NCBI RefSeq assembly: GCF_000506985.1
Contig: NZ_KI650980.1
Location: 682,001-746,000 of the forward strand
Length of the DNA stretch: 64,000 nucleotides
Direction: 5' to 3'
Source: Advenella kashmirensis W13003
Lineage (GTDB): Bacteria > Pseudomonadota > Gammaproteobacteria > Burkholderiales > Burkholderiaceae_B
Shown: one piece after another, positions 49,866 to 59,306 of the stretch
Layout: every line of letters begins with the position of its first letter
How positions within the stretch are numbered: the stretch's first letter is position 1
Translations under genes and position numbers: made by a program
Notes under the pieces: generated by a model
The model's database searches: none
Told to the model about the DNA's origin: nothing
What the model saw: only the letters and a program-made list of their open reading frames with translations

Positions 49866-52208
49866 AACTCGATCCCTGAGGTACTTGGTGACAGGCCATC
49901 TGTCGAAGCAACGCGCCAACATGCCAATTGTAATATTGCAAGGGGGCACGTCGCCTGGCGATCTGTGCAGAAAATAATCCCGGCGAATCGCGAAGCGTGC
50001 GCTCGCATCGACAACGGATCGATTGTCGCGCAACAGCTCCTGAACAAAAGCAGATCTTTTCGCTTTTTCGTCGGGCACCAGCAGCCACACGTGTTTTCTT
50101 GCGCGCGTCAATGCCACATAGAAAAGCCGCCGTTCGTCTGCATCCTCAAATTGCTCCGACTCAGGCAGAAAGGCTTCGCGCACGTTATCGGTCACCTTGG
50201 CCGCCGGAAATCCGTAAGGGCCCTGCTCCATATTCAATATGAACACATAATCCGCTTCCAATCCCTTGGAAGCATGAACCGTGCTGCTCATAATACTTAA
50301 AGCGGGATAATGCCGCTTATATTCCTGTAGCAGAGATTCATCCGGCAACAAATGCACAAACCGCGCAAGCAGCAGTACCGACCGTCTGGCCTTGTTAGTG
50401 CAAGTGTGTACGGGCTCAGCCATAGACGCTGCGTTTGACAGACTCAATCCACTTTCACCTTCGTCATTATCAGACGGTGCAATCCAACAGGACTGATGCA
50501 AACGCGACAGAAGTACAGCCAGCCCTGACCTCTGACGAACTACCGAGACCACCGCACCATCTTCATGACGAACAGCATGTAGCTGCTTTCGATTCTGACT
50601 GGGGTTCTTCATGAGAAACCGACTGCTCACGTTGCACAAGGCCTGATTAAATCGAAACGTGCGACTAAGCGGGACCACACGACACTTAGGGTGAACACGT
50701 TCGGCAAATTGGGTGCTATAACGAATATCGCTTCCTGCAAACCGGTAAATGGCCTGCCAGTCATCGCCCACACAGAACAGGCGCAACCCCGGCCTCTGCT
50801 CGATCATGGCTGCAATTAATGCAAAACGCGCAGAGGAAATATCCTGGAATTCGTCGATCAGAATGTCCTGCCACGGGATGGCAAAGCGTCCTTGCCTGAC
50901 ATATTCAGTCGCACGCGCGATCATGTCATCAAAATCGATTTCCCCTCGTACCTGCAGATGAGCGCTATAGGCTTGCGCCAGTGGCGCCAGCAACGCCATG
51001 ATGATAGCCTGCCGGCGTGAATGTACCGTGCGCATGGGAACCTTTAGACGAGCGAAATTTTCTGCCGATGCCACACCGCTCGAATCAGACTGCATGCAGG
51101 CGCCGCTCATACCCTGTTCCAGTCTGATCCGCTGGCGGTACAAAGGGAGCAAACCGGCAAGCTCGTTCATTAACAACGACCACCGATCGGAGCTGCTCAA
51201 TATCTGAATGAACTCACGATGCCGCTGCGCCCGGTGTCGTTCAGTCAGCGACGGTACGCAAACATCAAACTCGACCAGCTTCCGCTGCAAGGCACCCATC
51301 AGAGACTCAATATTTTTCACATAGCCGGCATCTTCCCACAGCACGATATGACGGCTGCCATAGTGCCGATGAATACGGGCATACAGGCGGGCGTGTCTGG
51401 CGGCTTCGCTTGTGCCGGCGCCGCCAGCGATGCAGTCAAAAGTATCAATATAAATGTCGCCATCGGGCAGATAAAACGTACTGCGATACGGCCGTCGCTT
51501 CGCAATAAACACGGGCTGTGGATAATGGCGTCGATAATGATAGGTCATGCCCATCAGACTGAGCGCATTGGCGACCAGACAGTCAAAGGGTGTTTTGACC
51601 GATTCTCCCCGCAGCGTTCTGATCAGGCGCAACGCAATCGCTTCTTCATATTGATCTCGATGGGCGTATTCACAAGAAAGCACAACAGCCGGCTCGATCA
51701 ATGCAAAATAATCGAACAGCACTTGAGCATACTCGGTCGAAGCGCTTGTCAGTTTCTGTATCTGTGTCTGCACGAATTCGTATAAGCTCGCGCAATCATC
51801 ACTGAGCTTCGTTAAGGCAGGACGTCGGTTATCAACCTGTTCAACAATACGCAGGCCCAGGCTGTGAAACGTGCTGGCGGTAAATCCGCCCAGCGCAAGG
51901 CGGCCTCCCAGGCGTCTGTGCAAACGATCCTGTATTTCCCGCGCCGCTTCGCGAGCAAATGCCAGGCACAGAATATTTTCAGGCGCGGCAAAACCGTGCT
52001 CAACAAGAAATGCCACGCGGCCGGTGAGTGTACTTGTTTTACCGGTACCTGCACCGGCAAGAACCAGAGTGGCGAGAGAATCGGAAACACATGCGCGCCG
52101 CTGTTCCTGCGTCAATGGCGTGCTTTCGATCGTATCGAACAACTCAGAGTATTGCGCCAGCCACTCTCCTTCGCGCTTGCCCGACCTTGCCTCATTGACC
52201 GTGTTCAT
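49761..52208 (-). CDS. UvrD/HelD-like (helicase IV type) SF1 helicase with degenerate nuclease-like insert
   Basis: 815 residues. Motif I LVLAGAGTGKTST (about 48-60), motif Ia ILCLAFAREAAREI, Walker B ILIDEFQDIS, motif III FCVGDDWQAIYRFAGSD, motif V SSTVHASKGLEADYVFIL and motif VI RRLFYVALTRARKHVWLL: a complete set. The closest match I recall is E. coli HelD. Residues 200-295 form an insert resembling the PD-(D/E)XK-type domain in some relatives (GESVKTPFDCLVANALSLMG then YRSTFYLPDGDIYI), but PD is replaced by ST. The C-terminus overlaps the convergent gene. Recombination or repair role is inference. Confidence 0.85.
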   Translation of the reverse strand: MNTVNEARSGKREGEWLAQYSELFDTIESTPLTQEQRRACVSDSLATLVLAGAGTGKTSTLTGRVAFLVEHGFAAPENILCLAFAREAAREIQDRLHRRLGGRLALGGFTASTFHSLGLRIVEQVDNRRPALTKLSDDCASLYEFVQTQIQKLTSASTEYAQVLFDYFALIEPAVVLSCEYAHRDQYEEAIALRLIRTLRGESVKTPFDCLVANALSLMGMTYHYRRHYPQPVFIAKRRPYRSTFYLPDGDIYIDTFDCIAGGAGTSEAARHARLYARIHRHYGSRHIVLWEDAGYVKNIESLMGALQRKLVEFDVCVPSLTERHRAQRHREFIQILSSSDRWSLLMNELAGLLPLYRQRIRLEQGMSGACMQSDSSGVASAENFARLKVPMRTVHSRRQAIIMALLAPLAQAYSAHLQVRGEIDFDDMIARATEYVRQGRFAIPWQDILIDEFQDISSARFALIAAMIEQRPGLRLFCVGDDWQAIYRFAGSDIRYSTQFAERVHPKCRVVPLSRTFRFNQALCNVSSRFLMKNPSQNRKQLHAVRHEDGAVVSVVRQRSGLAVLLSRLHQSCWIAPSDNDEGESGLSLSNAASMAEPVHTCTNKARRSVLLLARFVHLLPDESLLQEYKRHYPALSIMSSTVHASKGLEADYVFILNMEQGPYGFPAAKVTDNVREAFLPESEQFEDADERRLFYVALTRARKHVWLLVPDEKAKRSAFVQELLRDNRSVVDASARFAIRRDYFLHRSPGDVPPCNITIGMLARCFDRWPVTKYLRDRVLAHVQKLTITGVIDKIQRNMVGLDIGTEEKNRIS

Positions 52209-52371
52209 TGCTACTCACCAAAAGACAAAATGATAAGCAGATGAGCTCATTTGGCCGGGCTGCCTGAGATTAAAAAATCGCTGCGTTATTTCCGATCCGT
52301 TGGAAAAACGCCACGGTTTGTGATGAATTTGAACCATCCACGCCACACTTGCCTGTCCGACAGGCGACAAA

Positions 52372-52401
52372 AAAACGGTAACGCGTCAACGTTACCGTTT
52401 T
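52372..52401. terminator. Bidirectional terminator in the helicase-upstream gap
   Basis: AAAACGGTAACG-(6 nt)-CGTTACCGTTTT perfect stem with T-rich exits on both strands; on the minus strand it ends transcripts of the 52.5-kb gene. The rest of the 306-bp gap (52209-52514) holds no ORF I would support, only the presumed helicase promoter and a weak stem at 52412-52438. Confidence 0.75.
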
Positions 52402-52514
52402 CGATTTCGCCAGCCACCCGCTTTGGCAGAGGGTAGCCTCAGATCATACAATCGCAGCAATCAGGGCCGCGCTTTGAACTCTGGTGAATCAGCGTGCACT
52501 CACACCGGAAGTCA

Positions 52515-52880
52515 TCAGGGTTGTGGGCGTGACAGGTCCTGAACAGGCGCACCGTTATTACCTTGTGCAGGCACGGGCTGGCCATTCGGTCCGATGACGG
52601 TTGTCTGGCTGGTACCGGTCGCGGGCACTGAGCCGGCTGGCACAGCCTGTACGTTCATGTTTTGCTGTTGAGCCTGATCGGGCGTGACTGGCACGGTTGT
52701 TTCTGTCATGCGCAGAGTAGGTTCAATATACATGTCCTGAGATTTCGCCCAGGCCGAACGGGTATCTTTTGCCTCGCCCAGCGCATGCCGGGACAGATTG
52801 TCAGAAGGCTTTGCAGCTTGTGCATTTACTGAAGCTGCAGTTGCGAGAACGATCATAGCGGGAACGAGAAATTTTTTCAT
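52515..52880 (-). CDS. Secreted hypothetical protein, Gln/Pro-rich
   Basis: 121 residues. A clear signal peptide (MKKFLVPAMIVLATAASVNAQA) and a short low-complexity mature part rich in Gln, Pro, Thr and Val; no Cys, no known domain. Shine-Dalgarno GGGG/AAGGGG lies upstream of the ATG. Probably periplasmic. Function unknown. Confidence 0.65.
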   Translation of the reverse strand: MKKFLVPAMIVLATAASVNAQAAKPSDNLSRHALGEAKDTRSAWAKSQDMYIEPTLRMTETTVPVTPDQAQQQNMNVQAVPAGSVPATGTSQTTVIGPNGQPVPAQGNNGAPVQDLSRPQP

Positions 52881-53122
52881 GAAAGAACCCCTTTAAGAAA
52901 CGATAAACAAAACTTATACGACTCTCATAATAACAACAGAACGACAGTTGAATGTAACGGAATGCATAAAAATCAAACATATCACTTCCCGCAATAGACA
53001 GAATGCATACGTTCAATTCAATGCGTTACAGGATATTCTCATACTACTATAACTGAATTTAATTAAAATAAAAGTGCAGGATTCATAATCCGATACAATA
53101 CAGCCACTATAGGAGTCGTTGA

Positions 53123-53377
53123 ATGAAAAAGTTGCTAATGCTTCTTGTGCCCGTCGTTCTGGCCGGTTGTGCGTCCAGCGGACTGGATGTGGTCGACCGG
53201 GGCAATTACGGGGTCAAATGCTCACCCAATGCGAACACACCGCCAAATTGGGAAATGTGCATGCAGACCGCACAGAAAACCTGCGGCTATCAGAAGCCTG
53301 TCAATGTTTCACAACACAATCCAACTGGCACCGGTACAGCAGAAGATACGTACTTCATCAATTTTCAGTGTCAGTAG
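53123..53377 (+). CDS. Small lipoprotein with four Cys in the mature part
   Basis: 84 residues. Lipobox LAGC (Cys16), then a compact domain with Cys at about 34, 46, 54 and 83 that could form two disulfides. GGAG lies upstream of the ATG. The 242-bp gap before it is AT-rich and otherwise empty. Its end overlaps the convergent methyltransferase gene by 20 bp. No family recognised. Confidence 0.7.
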   Translation: MKKLLMLLVPVVLAGCASSGLDVVDRGNYGVKCSPNANTPPNWEMCMQTAQKTCGYQKPVNVSQHNPTGTGTAEDTYFINFQCQ

Positions 53378-54524
53378 GAACCAGGCACCACAAATGCGTG
53401 GTCTCCTGAGCGCGGGCCTCATGCAGTGGATCTGATGAGTCGTATGCACGCCCGTGCACAGGCCTGGCGCAATAATCTGCCACCACCCGCAAGCCGCTGG
53501 CCGCAAAGCGCTGGTGTATCGCATCCGCCTCGCGCAAGCCAAGCAACTGAGCCAAATCCGACATGATGAGCCATATCTGCCCGCCGGGCGCCAAATGTTG
53601 GCTCGCTTCCCGCAGAAAACCATTCAGCATCTGTTCCTCGGGGTCATACACAGCGGCATCCAGCGATGAACTCACCTTGCCTGGCAGCCAAGGGGGATTG
53701 CATACCAGCAGGTCTGCCTTGCCTTCCGGAAAAAAATCTTTTTGCTCAATGGTGATTTGCGATTGCAGACCCAGTCGCTCGACATTTTCTTGCGCGCAAG
53801 CGACCGCGCGTGCTGAACTGTCGGTCGCAATAATATGAGCCACCCCCTTGTCAGCCAACAAGATTGACAGCACCCCGGTCCCTGTACCAATATCGAATGC
53901 ACGCTGACAGCCATCGGGCAACGGCGCCTGCCTGATCAACGTCAGATATTCACTTCGAGAAGGCGAAAAAACGCCGTAATGCGGATGAATTCGCCAATCG
54001 CAACCCGCGATCGCCACGCCCTTGCGGCGCCACTCGAACGCGCCAACCACGCCCAATAGTTCCCGCAGAGACACCAGCATCGGCGCATGCGCCTGGCCAT
54101 ACACCTGAGCCAACGCTGCCTGCCAGGCGGGTGCCCGCCGTAGCGCAATCGTATTATCCGGCTCGATTCGAATCAATAATAATCCCAATAACCTGGCGCG
54201 TTGCGACTGCTGCAGACGATATTGATGAAAGCGTTCTTTCAGTGACAATGTGCGACCATCCCGACCAGGCTTTTTTTTCCGGTCCAGACGCCTGCCCAAT
54301 GCCTGAAGCAACTGGCGGGCATTGTGAAAATCTCCACACCAGAGCAGGCCAATGCCATTGCGCATTTTTCTCAGAGCTTCATCGGCCCGTAACGTATCGT
54401 CCACTCGTTCCAGCCGAGACGGTTCGGCGAAGCCTGCTTCAGAGTGCCAGATGGGCGACGTCTGCCCATTAAGCGAGGTCACGCCCGACTCTGGGGAACT
54501 GGCACGGGATAATTTGTCATTCAT
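53358..54524 (-). CDS. SAM-dependent methyltransferase, RsmC/RlmG/PrmC-like
   Basis: 388 residues from the ATG at 54524, which has AGGA about 11 nt upstream. A poorly conserved N-terminal half (about 200 residues, basic) precedes a class I methyltransferase domain with FDIGTGTGVLSILLADKG, ATDSSARAVACAQENV and the NPPW motif LLVCNPPWLPG, which marks enzymes acting on amide or exocyclic amino nitrogen. Target unknown: N6/N2 of an RNA base or a Gln side chain. Confidence 0.82.
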   Translation of the reverse strand: MNDKLSRASSPESGVTSLNGQTSPIWHSEAGFAEPSRLERVDDTLRADEALRKMRNGIGLLWCGDFHNARQLLQALGRRLDRKKKPGRDGRTLSLKERFHQYRLQQSQRARLLGLLLIRIEPDNTIALRRAPAWQAALAQVYGQAHAPMLVSLRELLGVVGAFEWRRKGVAIAGCDWRIHPHYGVFSPSRSEYLTLIRQAPLPDGCQRAFDIGTGTGVLSILLADKGVAHIIATDSSARAVACAQENVERLGLQSQITIEQKDFFPEGKADLLVCNPPWLPGKVSSSLDAAVYDPEEQMLNGFLREASQHLAPGGQIWLIMSDLAQLLGLREADAIHQRFAASGLRVVADYCARPVHGRAYDSSDPLHEARAQETTHLWCLVPTDTEN

Positions 54525-54777
54525 AAATTCTGTGTTCCTGACTTGTGCGTGAGAGACCAACGCCACCTGGATGGGTCAGGTTGAAACGAGACATTGTGCC
54601 ATAAATAAGCGTCCGTTCCTGCCGTGCTCACCACCACATGCAAAGCGTCAATCAAAACGTATTCTGACAAATTTCTGAATGAAATCATGATAAATTAATA
54701 AGCAAGGCAAGTCATCCTTCAGGCGTCGCGCTTGCCAAAGATCTGCCTCGTTTAACACTTTATCTCGGGAGTTTCGA

Positions 54778-55365
54778 ATGACCTCTGTATTACGTAATGC
54801 CGCCATCGCTGCCGCACTCTTTTCCGGGCTGTCCGGCATCGCTCATGCCAACACTGCAAACTACGAGGTCGAACCGAGCCACACGTTTGTCACTGTTGAA
54901 GTCACTCATTTCAAAACTTCCACCTTGCGGATTCGCTTTGATGACATTAAGGGAACCATTGAAGCTGATCCCCAACAGAATAAAGGAAGCGCCAATATCA
55001 AGATTGACACCAACTCAGTCAATTCCGGTACAAAAGATTTTGATGATCACTTGAAATCCGCAGACTTTTTCAACGTCGAAAAATATCCGGATATTACTTT
55101 CGCGGGAAAAACGTTTGATTATCAAAACAATAAATTGGCGAATGTCACCGGTGATTTGACCTTATTGGGCAAAACCCATCCGGTGACGCTGAAGAACACC
55201 AATTACAATTGTTATTTCCAGCCCGTTCTGAAAGAGAACATTTGCGGAGGCGACTTTGAAACGACAATCAAACGCTCCAATTGGGGTATGAACTGGGGAA
55301 TTGATATGGGCATTCCCGATGAGGTCAAAATCCTTGTGCAGATCGAAGCCATCGTGAAAAAATAA
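54778..55365 (+). CDS. YceI-family periplasmic protein
   Basis: 195 residues. Signal peptide (cleavage after IAHA, residue 24) and a lipocalin-like YceI barrel: YEVEPSHTFVTVEVTHFKTSTLRIRF, DDHLKSADFFNVEKYPDITF, LTLLGKTHPVTL and the end RSNWGMNWGIDMGIPDEV. Relatives bind polyisoprenoids and respond to alkaline or oxidative stress. GGGAG precedes the ATG. Two Cys (about 154, 165) may form a disulfide. Confidence 0.92.
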   Translation: MTSVLRNAAIAAALFSGLSGIAHANTANYEVEPSHTFVTVEVTHFKTSTLRIRFDDIKGTIEADPQQNKGSANIKIDTNSVNSGTKDFDDHLKSADFFNVEKYPDITFAGKTFDYQNNKLANVTGDLTLLGKTHPVTLKNTNYNCYFQPVLKENICGGDFETTIKRSNWGMNWGIDMGIPDEVKILVQIEAIVKK

Positions 55366-55570
55366 TTCTGGCATCCTGGCTCTGGACTCCGGGCACCGTA
55401 AATGCCGGACCCGGGGCCCTCGAATGGTCATTCTGATGCGGTGTCGCGGCGGAAAGACGGTCAGGATACCGGGCTGCGAATATTTCTATGTGAATAATCT
55501 GAAATTGTTTATACTCCTGCACAGACAGGTTCCGAATAAAAATAGCGGTCTTTCTCCAGGAAATACAAAA

Positions 55571-55987
55571 ATGATTTCAGCCCTGAAAAAATCGGTCGGC
55601 ATCGCACTCCTTGCCCTGATTGCAGCCTGCTCCTCTACCCCGCCCGATCCTTTCGCGCAATACACAGCCCAGGAACAGAAATCAGACCAGACGCTGACTG
55701 CGACAGCCGCAGCGTTTGCTGAAAAATACCCACCTTCGGCTGTTAGCCGTTGTGAATCGTTGACACATACGTCTTATGAAGAAGGAACGCGCTGCTATCG
55801 TGTGATCAATCGCAATTGGGAGCGGGACTATAAAGAAGCGTACAGCCATGCTGACAAGCGTACCCGCGTCGTGTTAAAACGGTATCACACCAGCTTCTCG
55901 GCTTATTACCTGGCACCCTCAACGACTGCCAGACGAAGCGCAGCTGACCGGGCTTACCAGCAATTGCTGCGACGCATCGGCTCCTGA
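55571..55987 (+). CDS. Lipoprotein of unknown function
   Basis: 138 residues. Signal peptide with lipobox AAC (Cys20), then a mature part that is Ala/Thr/Tyr-rich and strongly basic at the end (RRSAADRAYQQLLRRIGS), with two more Cys (in RCESL and RCYRV). The ATG has AGGAA upstream, whereas the frame is open 49 codons earlier without a credible start. No family recognised. Confidence 0.7.
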   Translation: MISALKKSVGIALLALIAACSSTPPDPFAQYTAQEQKSDQTLTATAAAFAEKYPPSAVSRCESLTHTSYEEGTRCYRVINRNWERDYKEAYSHADKRTRVVLKRYHTSFSAYYLAPSTTARRSAADRAYQQLLRRIGS

Positions 55988-56060
55988 AATATAAACCCGA
56001 CAGGCTGCACGTGCTGCCCGGTTCCCCGGGTATGAATAACGAATCAACCAGGAGTGTGAT

Positions 56061-56411
56061 ATGTCTTATCAGGGAAGCTGTCATTGTGGCGCCGTTGAAT
56101 TTGCCGTGAATGCGGATTTACCGACCGAAGCGATCAGTTGTAATTGTTCCATTTGCAGACGCACCGGCTCATTGCTCACTTTCGTGCCCGCTGAGCAATT
56201 TGAGTTAAGTAGCGGTAAAGACCAATTGAAAACCTACGAATTCAACAAGCACCAGATTCAACATCAGTTTTGCCAGACCTGCGGGATCGAACCCTTTGCC
56301 ACTGGCCGCAAGCCTGATGGCACAACCATGTATGCCGTCAATTTGCGATGTGTGCCCGCAGCTGACCTGGACACCCTGCATATCCAGAAACACGACGGCG
56401 CGGCCGCTTAA
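56061..56411 (+). CDS. GFA-family zinc protein (glutathione-dependent formaldehyde-activating-like)
   Basis: 116 residues with the Mss4-like zinc ligands: GSCHCGAVEF, CNCSICRRTG and FCQTCGIEPF. The family includes S-(hydroxymethyl)glutathione synthase, but most small members have no shown activity. AGGAG precedes the ATG. Upstream neighbour of the tRNA gene, not obviously linked. Confidence 0.88.
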   Translation: MSYQGSCHCGAVEFAVNADLPTEAISCNCSICRRTGSLLTFVPAEQFELSSGKDQLKTYEFNKHQIQHQFCQTCGIEPFATGRKPDGTTMYAVNLRCVPAADLDTLHIQKHDGAAA

Positions 56412-56561
56412 TACAAATTTTTGAGGCAGTGGCCAGGAATAATTGAAAAAAATTCGTCACAATGATATGATGCTCGACTTAGCTGGAATCATTTACTAAC
56501 ACACCGCTTTCCCCAGGTGCCGCAGCAAATCATTCCGAGAAACAAGCTAAGCGACAATTAG

Positions 56562-56639
<78 letters not shown>

Positions 56640-56647
56640 ACAAATTC

Positions 56648-56680
56648 AAGGACTTACGAGAAATCGGCAAGTCCTTTTTT
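56648..56680 (+). terminator. Terminator of tRNA-Pro
   Basis: AAGGACTT-(13 nt)-AAGTCCTT followed by T4, 8 bp past the tRNA end. Confidence 0.8.
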
Positions 56681-56694
56681 GTTGCCCCCCCTCT

Positions 56695-56853
56695 TCACCC
56701 ATTGCAATCGTCGCAGGACATTTGCAACAATCCGGTCGCAATATGGTCACCTTCTAGCTCAAACACATCACGAGCACTCAGATCAAGGCCACGGGCCAGC
56801 AACGTGCGCGATATGGCGTTTGCACGATGATGGCGTTCCGGCTTTCTTTTATT
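56695..56853 (-). pseudogene. Orphan C-terminal coding fragment next to tRNA-Pro
   Basis: 52 codons with no ATG, closed upstream by a stop. The text (RANAISRTLLARGLDLSARDVFELEG then DHIATGLLQM) has normal protein-like composition and codon choice for this genome, unlike the AT-rich DNA beside it. I cannot name the parent family. Either a truncated gene or chance; it lies in the 343-bp gap between the tRNA and the next gene. Confidence 0.3.
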
Positions 56854-56982
56854 TTAAAAATATTTCAGCGCGCATCAGAGCACCGAGATTGCCATTTTTT
56901 TTGCGTACACTAAATCGGCTATCCAAATTCCAAAGGACGGATGAAGGTTTATCCGTCGGGATTGCTTTACAAGGAGTATCTG

Positions 56983-57426
56983 ATGAACAACAATCACTTT
57001 TCAATCCGTCATATCCAGAATTTTCTGGCCACCTCTGCGCTGGCGCTGGGTCTGACAATCGGAAGTGTGAACGCCGTACTTGCCCAAGTACAGGCCCAAA
57101 CCTACGAATCTGTGCAATATATGACAGGTGGCATTGGCAATGCCGAACAAAATGAAATGAAGAGCGCCGAGAAGGATTACAACCTGCATATGACATTTTC
57201 TGCCCTCAAGGATCAGGCCTTCCTGTCTGATGTCGCCGTGCAGATTGTTGATAAAGACAATAAGAAAGTATTTGATGCCTCCAATACCGGACCTTATTTG
57301 AATGTCAAATTGCCAGACGGCAAGTATGAGCTGACTGCCAGCTACAAGGGCGAGTCGCGCAAGCACGCCTTTACACTTAAGGGCGGCAAAACCGAAACTG
57401 CAGTACTGCGCTGGCCTGCCGAGTAA
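56983..57426 (+). CDS. Secreted protein with carboxypeptidase-regulatory-like beta domain
   Basis: 147 residues. Signal peptide (cleavage about SVNAVLAQ) and a beta-sandwich-like part: DVAVQIVDKDNKKVFDAS, GPYLNVKLPDGKYELTASYKGESRKHAFTLKGGKTETAVLRW. This pattern resembles small transthyretin-like regulatory domains of periplasmic proteins. AAGGAG lies 8 nt before the ATG at 56983. Not in an operon; function unknown. Confidence 0.78.
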   Translation: MNNNHFSIRHIQNFLATSALALGLTIGSVNAVLAQVQAQTYESVQYMTGGIGNAEQNEMKSAEKDYNLHMTFSALKDQAFLSDVAVQIVDKDNKKVFDASNTGPYLNVKLPDGKYELTASYKGESRKHAFTLKGGKTETAVLRWPAE

Positions 57427-57457
57427 CCCCGACGCACTTTTTCTTTTTTGATTCTGA

Positions 57458-57485
57458 GGGTGAAGAGACTGTGGTTTCTTCACCC
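57458..57485 (+). terminator. Hairpin ending the secreted-protein transcript
   Basis: GGGTGAAGA-(10 nt)-TCTTCACCC perfect stem; the T tract after it is poor (TTGTCC). It stands about 50 bp before lldD. Confidence 0.5.
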
Positions 57486-57532
57486 TTGTCCGTATAATTG
57501 AGCCTATTATTCGATTGTATGGAACTGTAATA

Positions 57533-58693
57533 ATGGCCGATCTTAGCAAAATAACCTGCCTGGATGATCTGCAGCGTATCGCGCGCCGTAAAGTCCCGAA
57601 AATGTTCTATGATTACGCGGATTCAGGTGCATGGACGGAGTCTACCTATCGCGCCAATCAGGAAGATTTTCAGAAAATCAAATTTCGCCAGCGCGTGGCG
57701 GTCAATATTGAAAACCGGAATCTGCGCAGCAAAATGCTGGAACAGGATGTCGCGATGCCAGTGGCTCTGGCGCCTACCGGCTCGACCGGCATGCAGCATC
57801 CCGATGGCGAGATTCTGGCTGCCCGCGCTGCCGAGAAATTCGGCGTGCCTTTTTGTTTGTCGACCATGAGCATTTGCTCTATCGAAGACATTGCCGCCCA
57901 TACCTCTGCCCCCTTCTGGTTCCAGCAATATATCATGCGCGATCGTGATTTCAACGAACGTCTGATCGACCGCGCCAAGGCCGCCAACTGCTCTGCCCTG
58001 GTGGTTACACTGGATCTGCAGGTGCTGGGGCAGCGCCATAAAGATATTAAAAACGGCTTATCCGCACCACCGAAACCGACCATTCCGAATCTGCTCAACC
58101 TGGCCCTGAAGCCTGAATGGGTCTGGAAAATGTCACGCACCCAGCGTCGCACATTCGGCAATATTGTCGGTCACGCCAAAGGCGTAGACGACTTATCATC
58201 ACTGTCTTCCTGGACCGCCGAGCAATTTGATCCGAGCCTGAACTGGAACGATATTGAGTGGATCAAGAAACGCTGGGGCGGCAAACTGGTGCTCAAGGGT
58301 ATTCTGGACCCGGAAGACGCTCGTCTGGCCAAAGAAACCGGCGCCGATGCCATTGTGGTATCCAACCATGGTGGCCGCCAGCTGGACGGTGCGCCGTCTG
58401 CCATTTCCATGCTGCCCTCAATTGTGCAAGCCATTGGCACCGACGGTCCAGAGATCTGGCTCGACAGCGGCATCCGCAGTGGTCAGGATGTGCTGCGTGC
58501 GATTGCATTGGGTGCGAAGGGAACCATGATCGGCCGCGCCTTCCTGTACGCGCTCGGCGCCTACGGAGAACAGGGTGTAAGCCGGGTTCTGGAGATTATC
58601 CGCAATGAACTGGATATCACGATGGGCTTCTGCGGACAGACAGATATCAACGCTATCAATACAGATATTCTGTTGCCTGGCCAGCATTTCTAG
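57533..58693 (+). CDS. lldD: FMN-dependent L-lactate dehydrogenase / alpha-hydroxy-acid oxidase
   Basis: 386 residues of the TIM-barrel flavoprotein family. Substrate and flavin residues: FYDYADSGAWTE, LAPTGSTGMQHPDGE, the catalytic His-Arg in SNHGGRQLDGAPS, the Lys in LVLKGILDPEDA, and the phosphate site WLDSGIRSGQDV. Membrane-linked L-lactate oxidation to pyruvate is the usual role; other 2-hydroxy acids are possible. The Shine-Dalgarno is weak. No lactate regulator or permease is adjacent. Confidence 0.92.
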   Translation: MADLSKITCLDDLQRIARRKVPKMFYDYADSGAWTESTYRANQEDFQKIKFRQRVAVNIENRNLRSKMLEQDVAMPVALAPTGSTGMQHPDGEILAARAAEKFGVPFCLSTMSICSIEDIAAHTSAPFWFQQYIMRDRDFNERLIDRAKAANCSALVVTLDLQVLGQRHKDIKNGLSAPPKPTIPNLLNLALKPEWVWKMSRTQRRTFGNIVGHAKGVDDLSSLSSWTAEQFDPSLNWNDIEWIKKRWGGKLVLKGILDPEDARLAKETGADAIVVSNHGGRQLDGAPSAISMLPSIVQAIGTDGPEIWLDSGIRSGQDVLRAIALGAKGTMIGRAFLYALGAYGEQGVSRVLEIIRNELDITMGFCGQTDINAINTDILLPGQHF

Positions 58694-58739
58694 CATGTAG
58701 TACGAGGTGCCGTTGCCGGCATCTTCGTCATCAGAAAGC

Positions 58740-58777
58740 AAAAAGCCGTGTTCACATTGCGTGGAACACGGCTTTTT
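58740..58777. terminator. Bidirectional terminator between lldD and merR
   Basis: AAAAAGCCGTGTTC/GAACACGGCTTTTT, perfect 14-bp stem with a 10-nt loop; A and T runs are inside the stem so it suits both strands. Confidence 0.85.
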
Positions 58778-58876
58778 AGCGGATATATCTATATCAACAC
58801 GCAACCAGGGCTGGCGACTGAGCCAATAGTTGTACCTGACTCCACCTCAATACCTGACTGCACTTCATGCTGTGGA

Positions 58877-59266
58877 TCAGGGCGCCACCATTTGGTCGAA
58901 AATTTTCATGACGCTGTTCAGTTCAGAGCGAATGAACTGCAAATCCTGCGGTGACAGCCGGACTGCTGCATCATGATCGTGCTGAGCGTCACGTCCGTCA
59001 CCCAGGCGATTGCGAGCCCCACTGATGGTAAAGCCCTGTTCATACAGCAGATCGCGGATTTTACGAATGAGCAGCACTTCATGATGCTGATAATAACGGC
59101 GATTTCCCCGACGTTTGACGGGGTTCAATTGCGTGAACTCCTGTTCCCAGTAACGCAGAACGTGCGGCTTGACGCAGCAAAGTTCAGATACTTCGCCGAT
59201 GGTGAAGTATCGCTTTGCCGGAATCGGGGGCAACGCAGTGATAGAAGGTATTTCAGTCTGATTCAT
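58877..59266 (-). CDS. MerR-family regulator of the ihfA operon type
   Basis: 129 residues with one winged helix-turn-helix: YFTIGEVSELCCVKPHVLRYWEQEF, the wing NPVKRRGNRRYYQ and the helix EVLLIRKIRDLLYEQGFTISGARNRL. The C-terminus lacks metal-binding Cys pairs. This MerR-like gene follows ihfA in most betaproteobacteria; its target is not known. 40 bp after ihfA. Confidence 0.9.
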   Translation of the reverse strand: MNQTEIPSITALPPIPAKRYFTIGEVSELCCVKPHVLRYWEQEFTQLNPVKRRGNRRYYQHHEVLLIRKIRDLLYEQGFTISGARNRLGDGRDAQHDHDAAVRLSPQDLQFIRSELNSVMKIFDQMVAP

Positions 59267-59306
59267 GCGCAGATTGTAAACCCAAACCGTCTTTTAAGGA
59301 ACTACT

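Noticed and set aside
52412-52438. Stem upstream of the 52.37-kb terminator as a small RNA
   Set aside because: The stem has a mismatch and no promoter is visible; more simply the 3' untranslated region of the secreted-protein gene.
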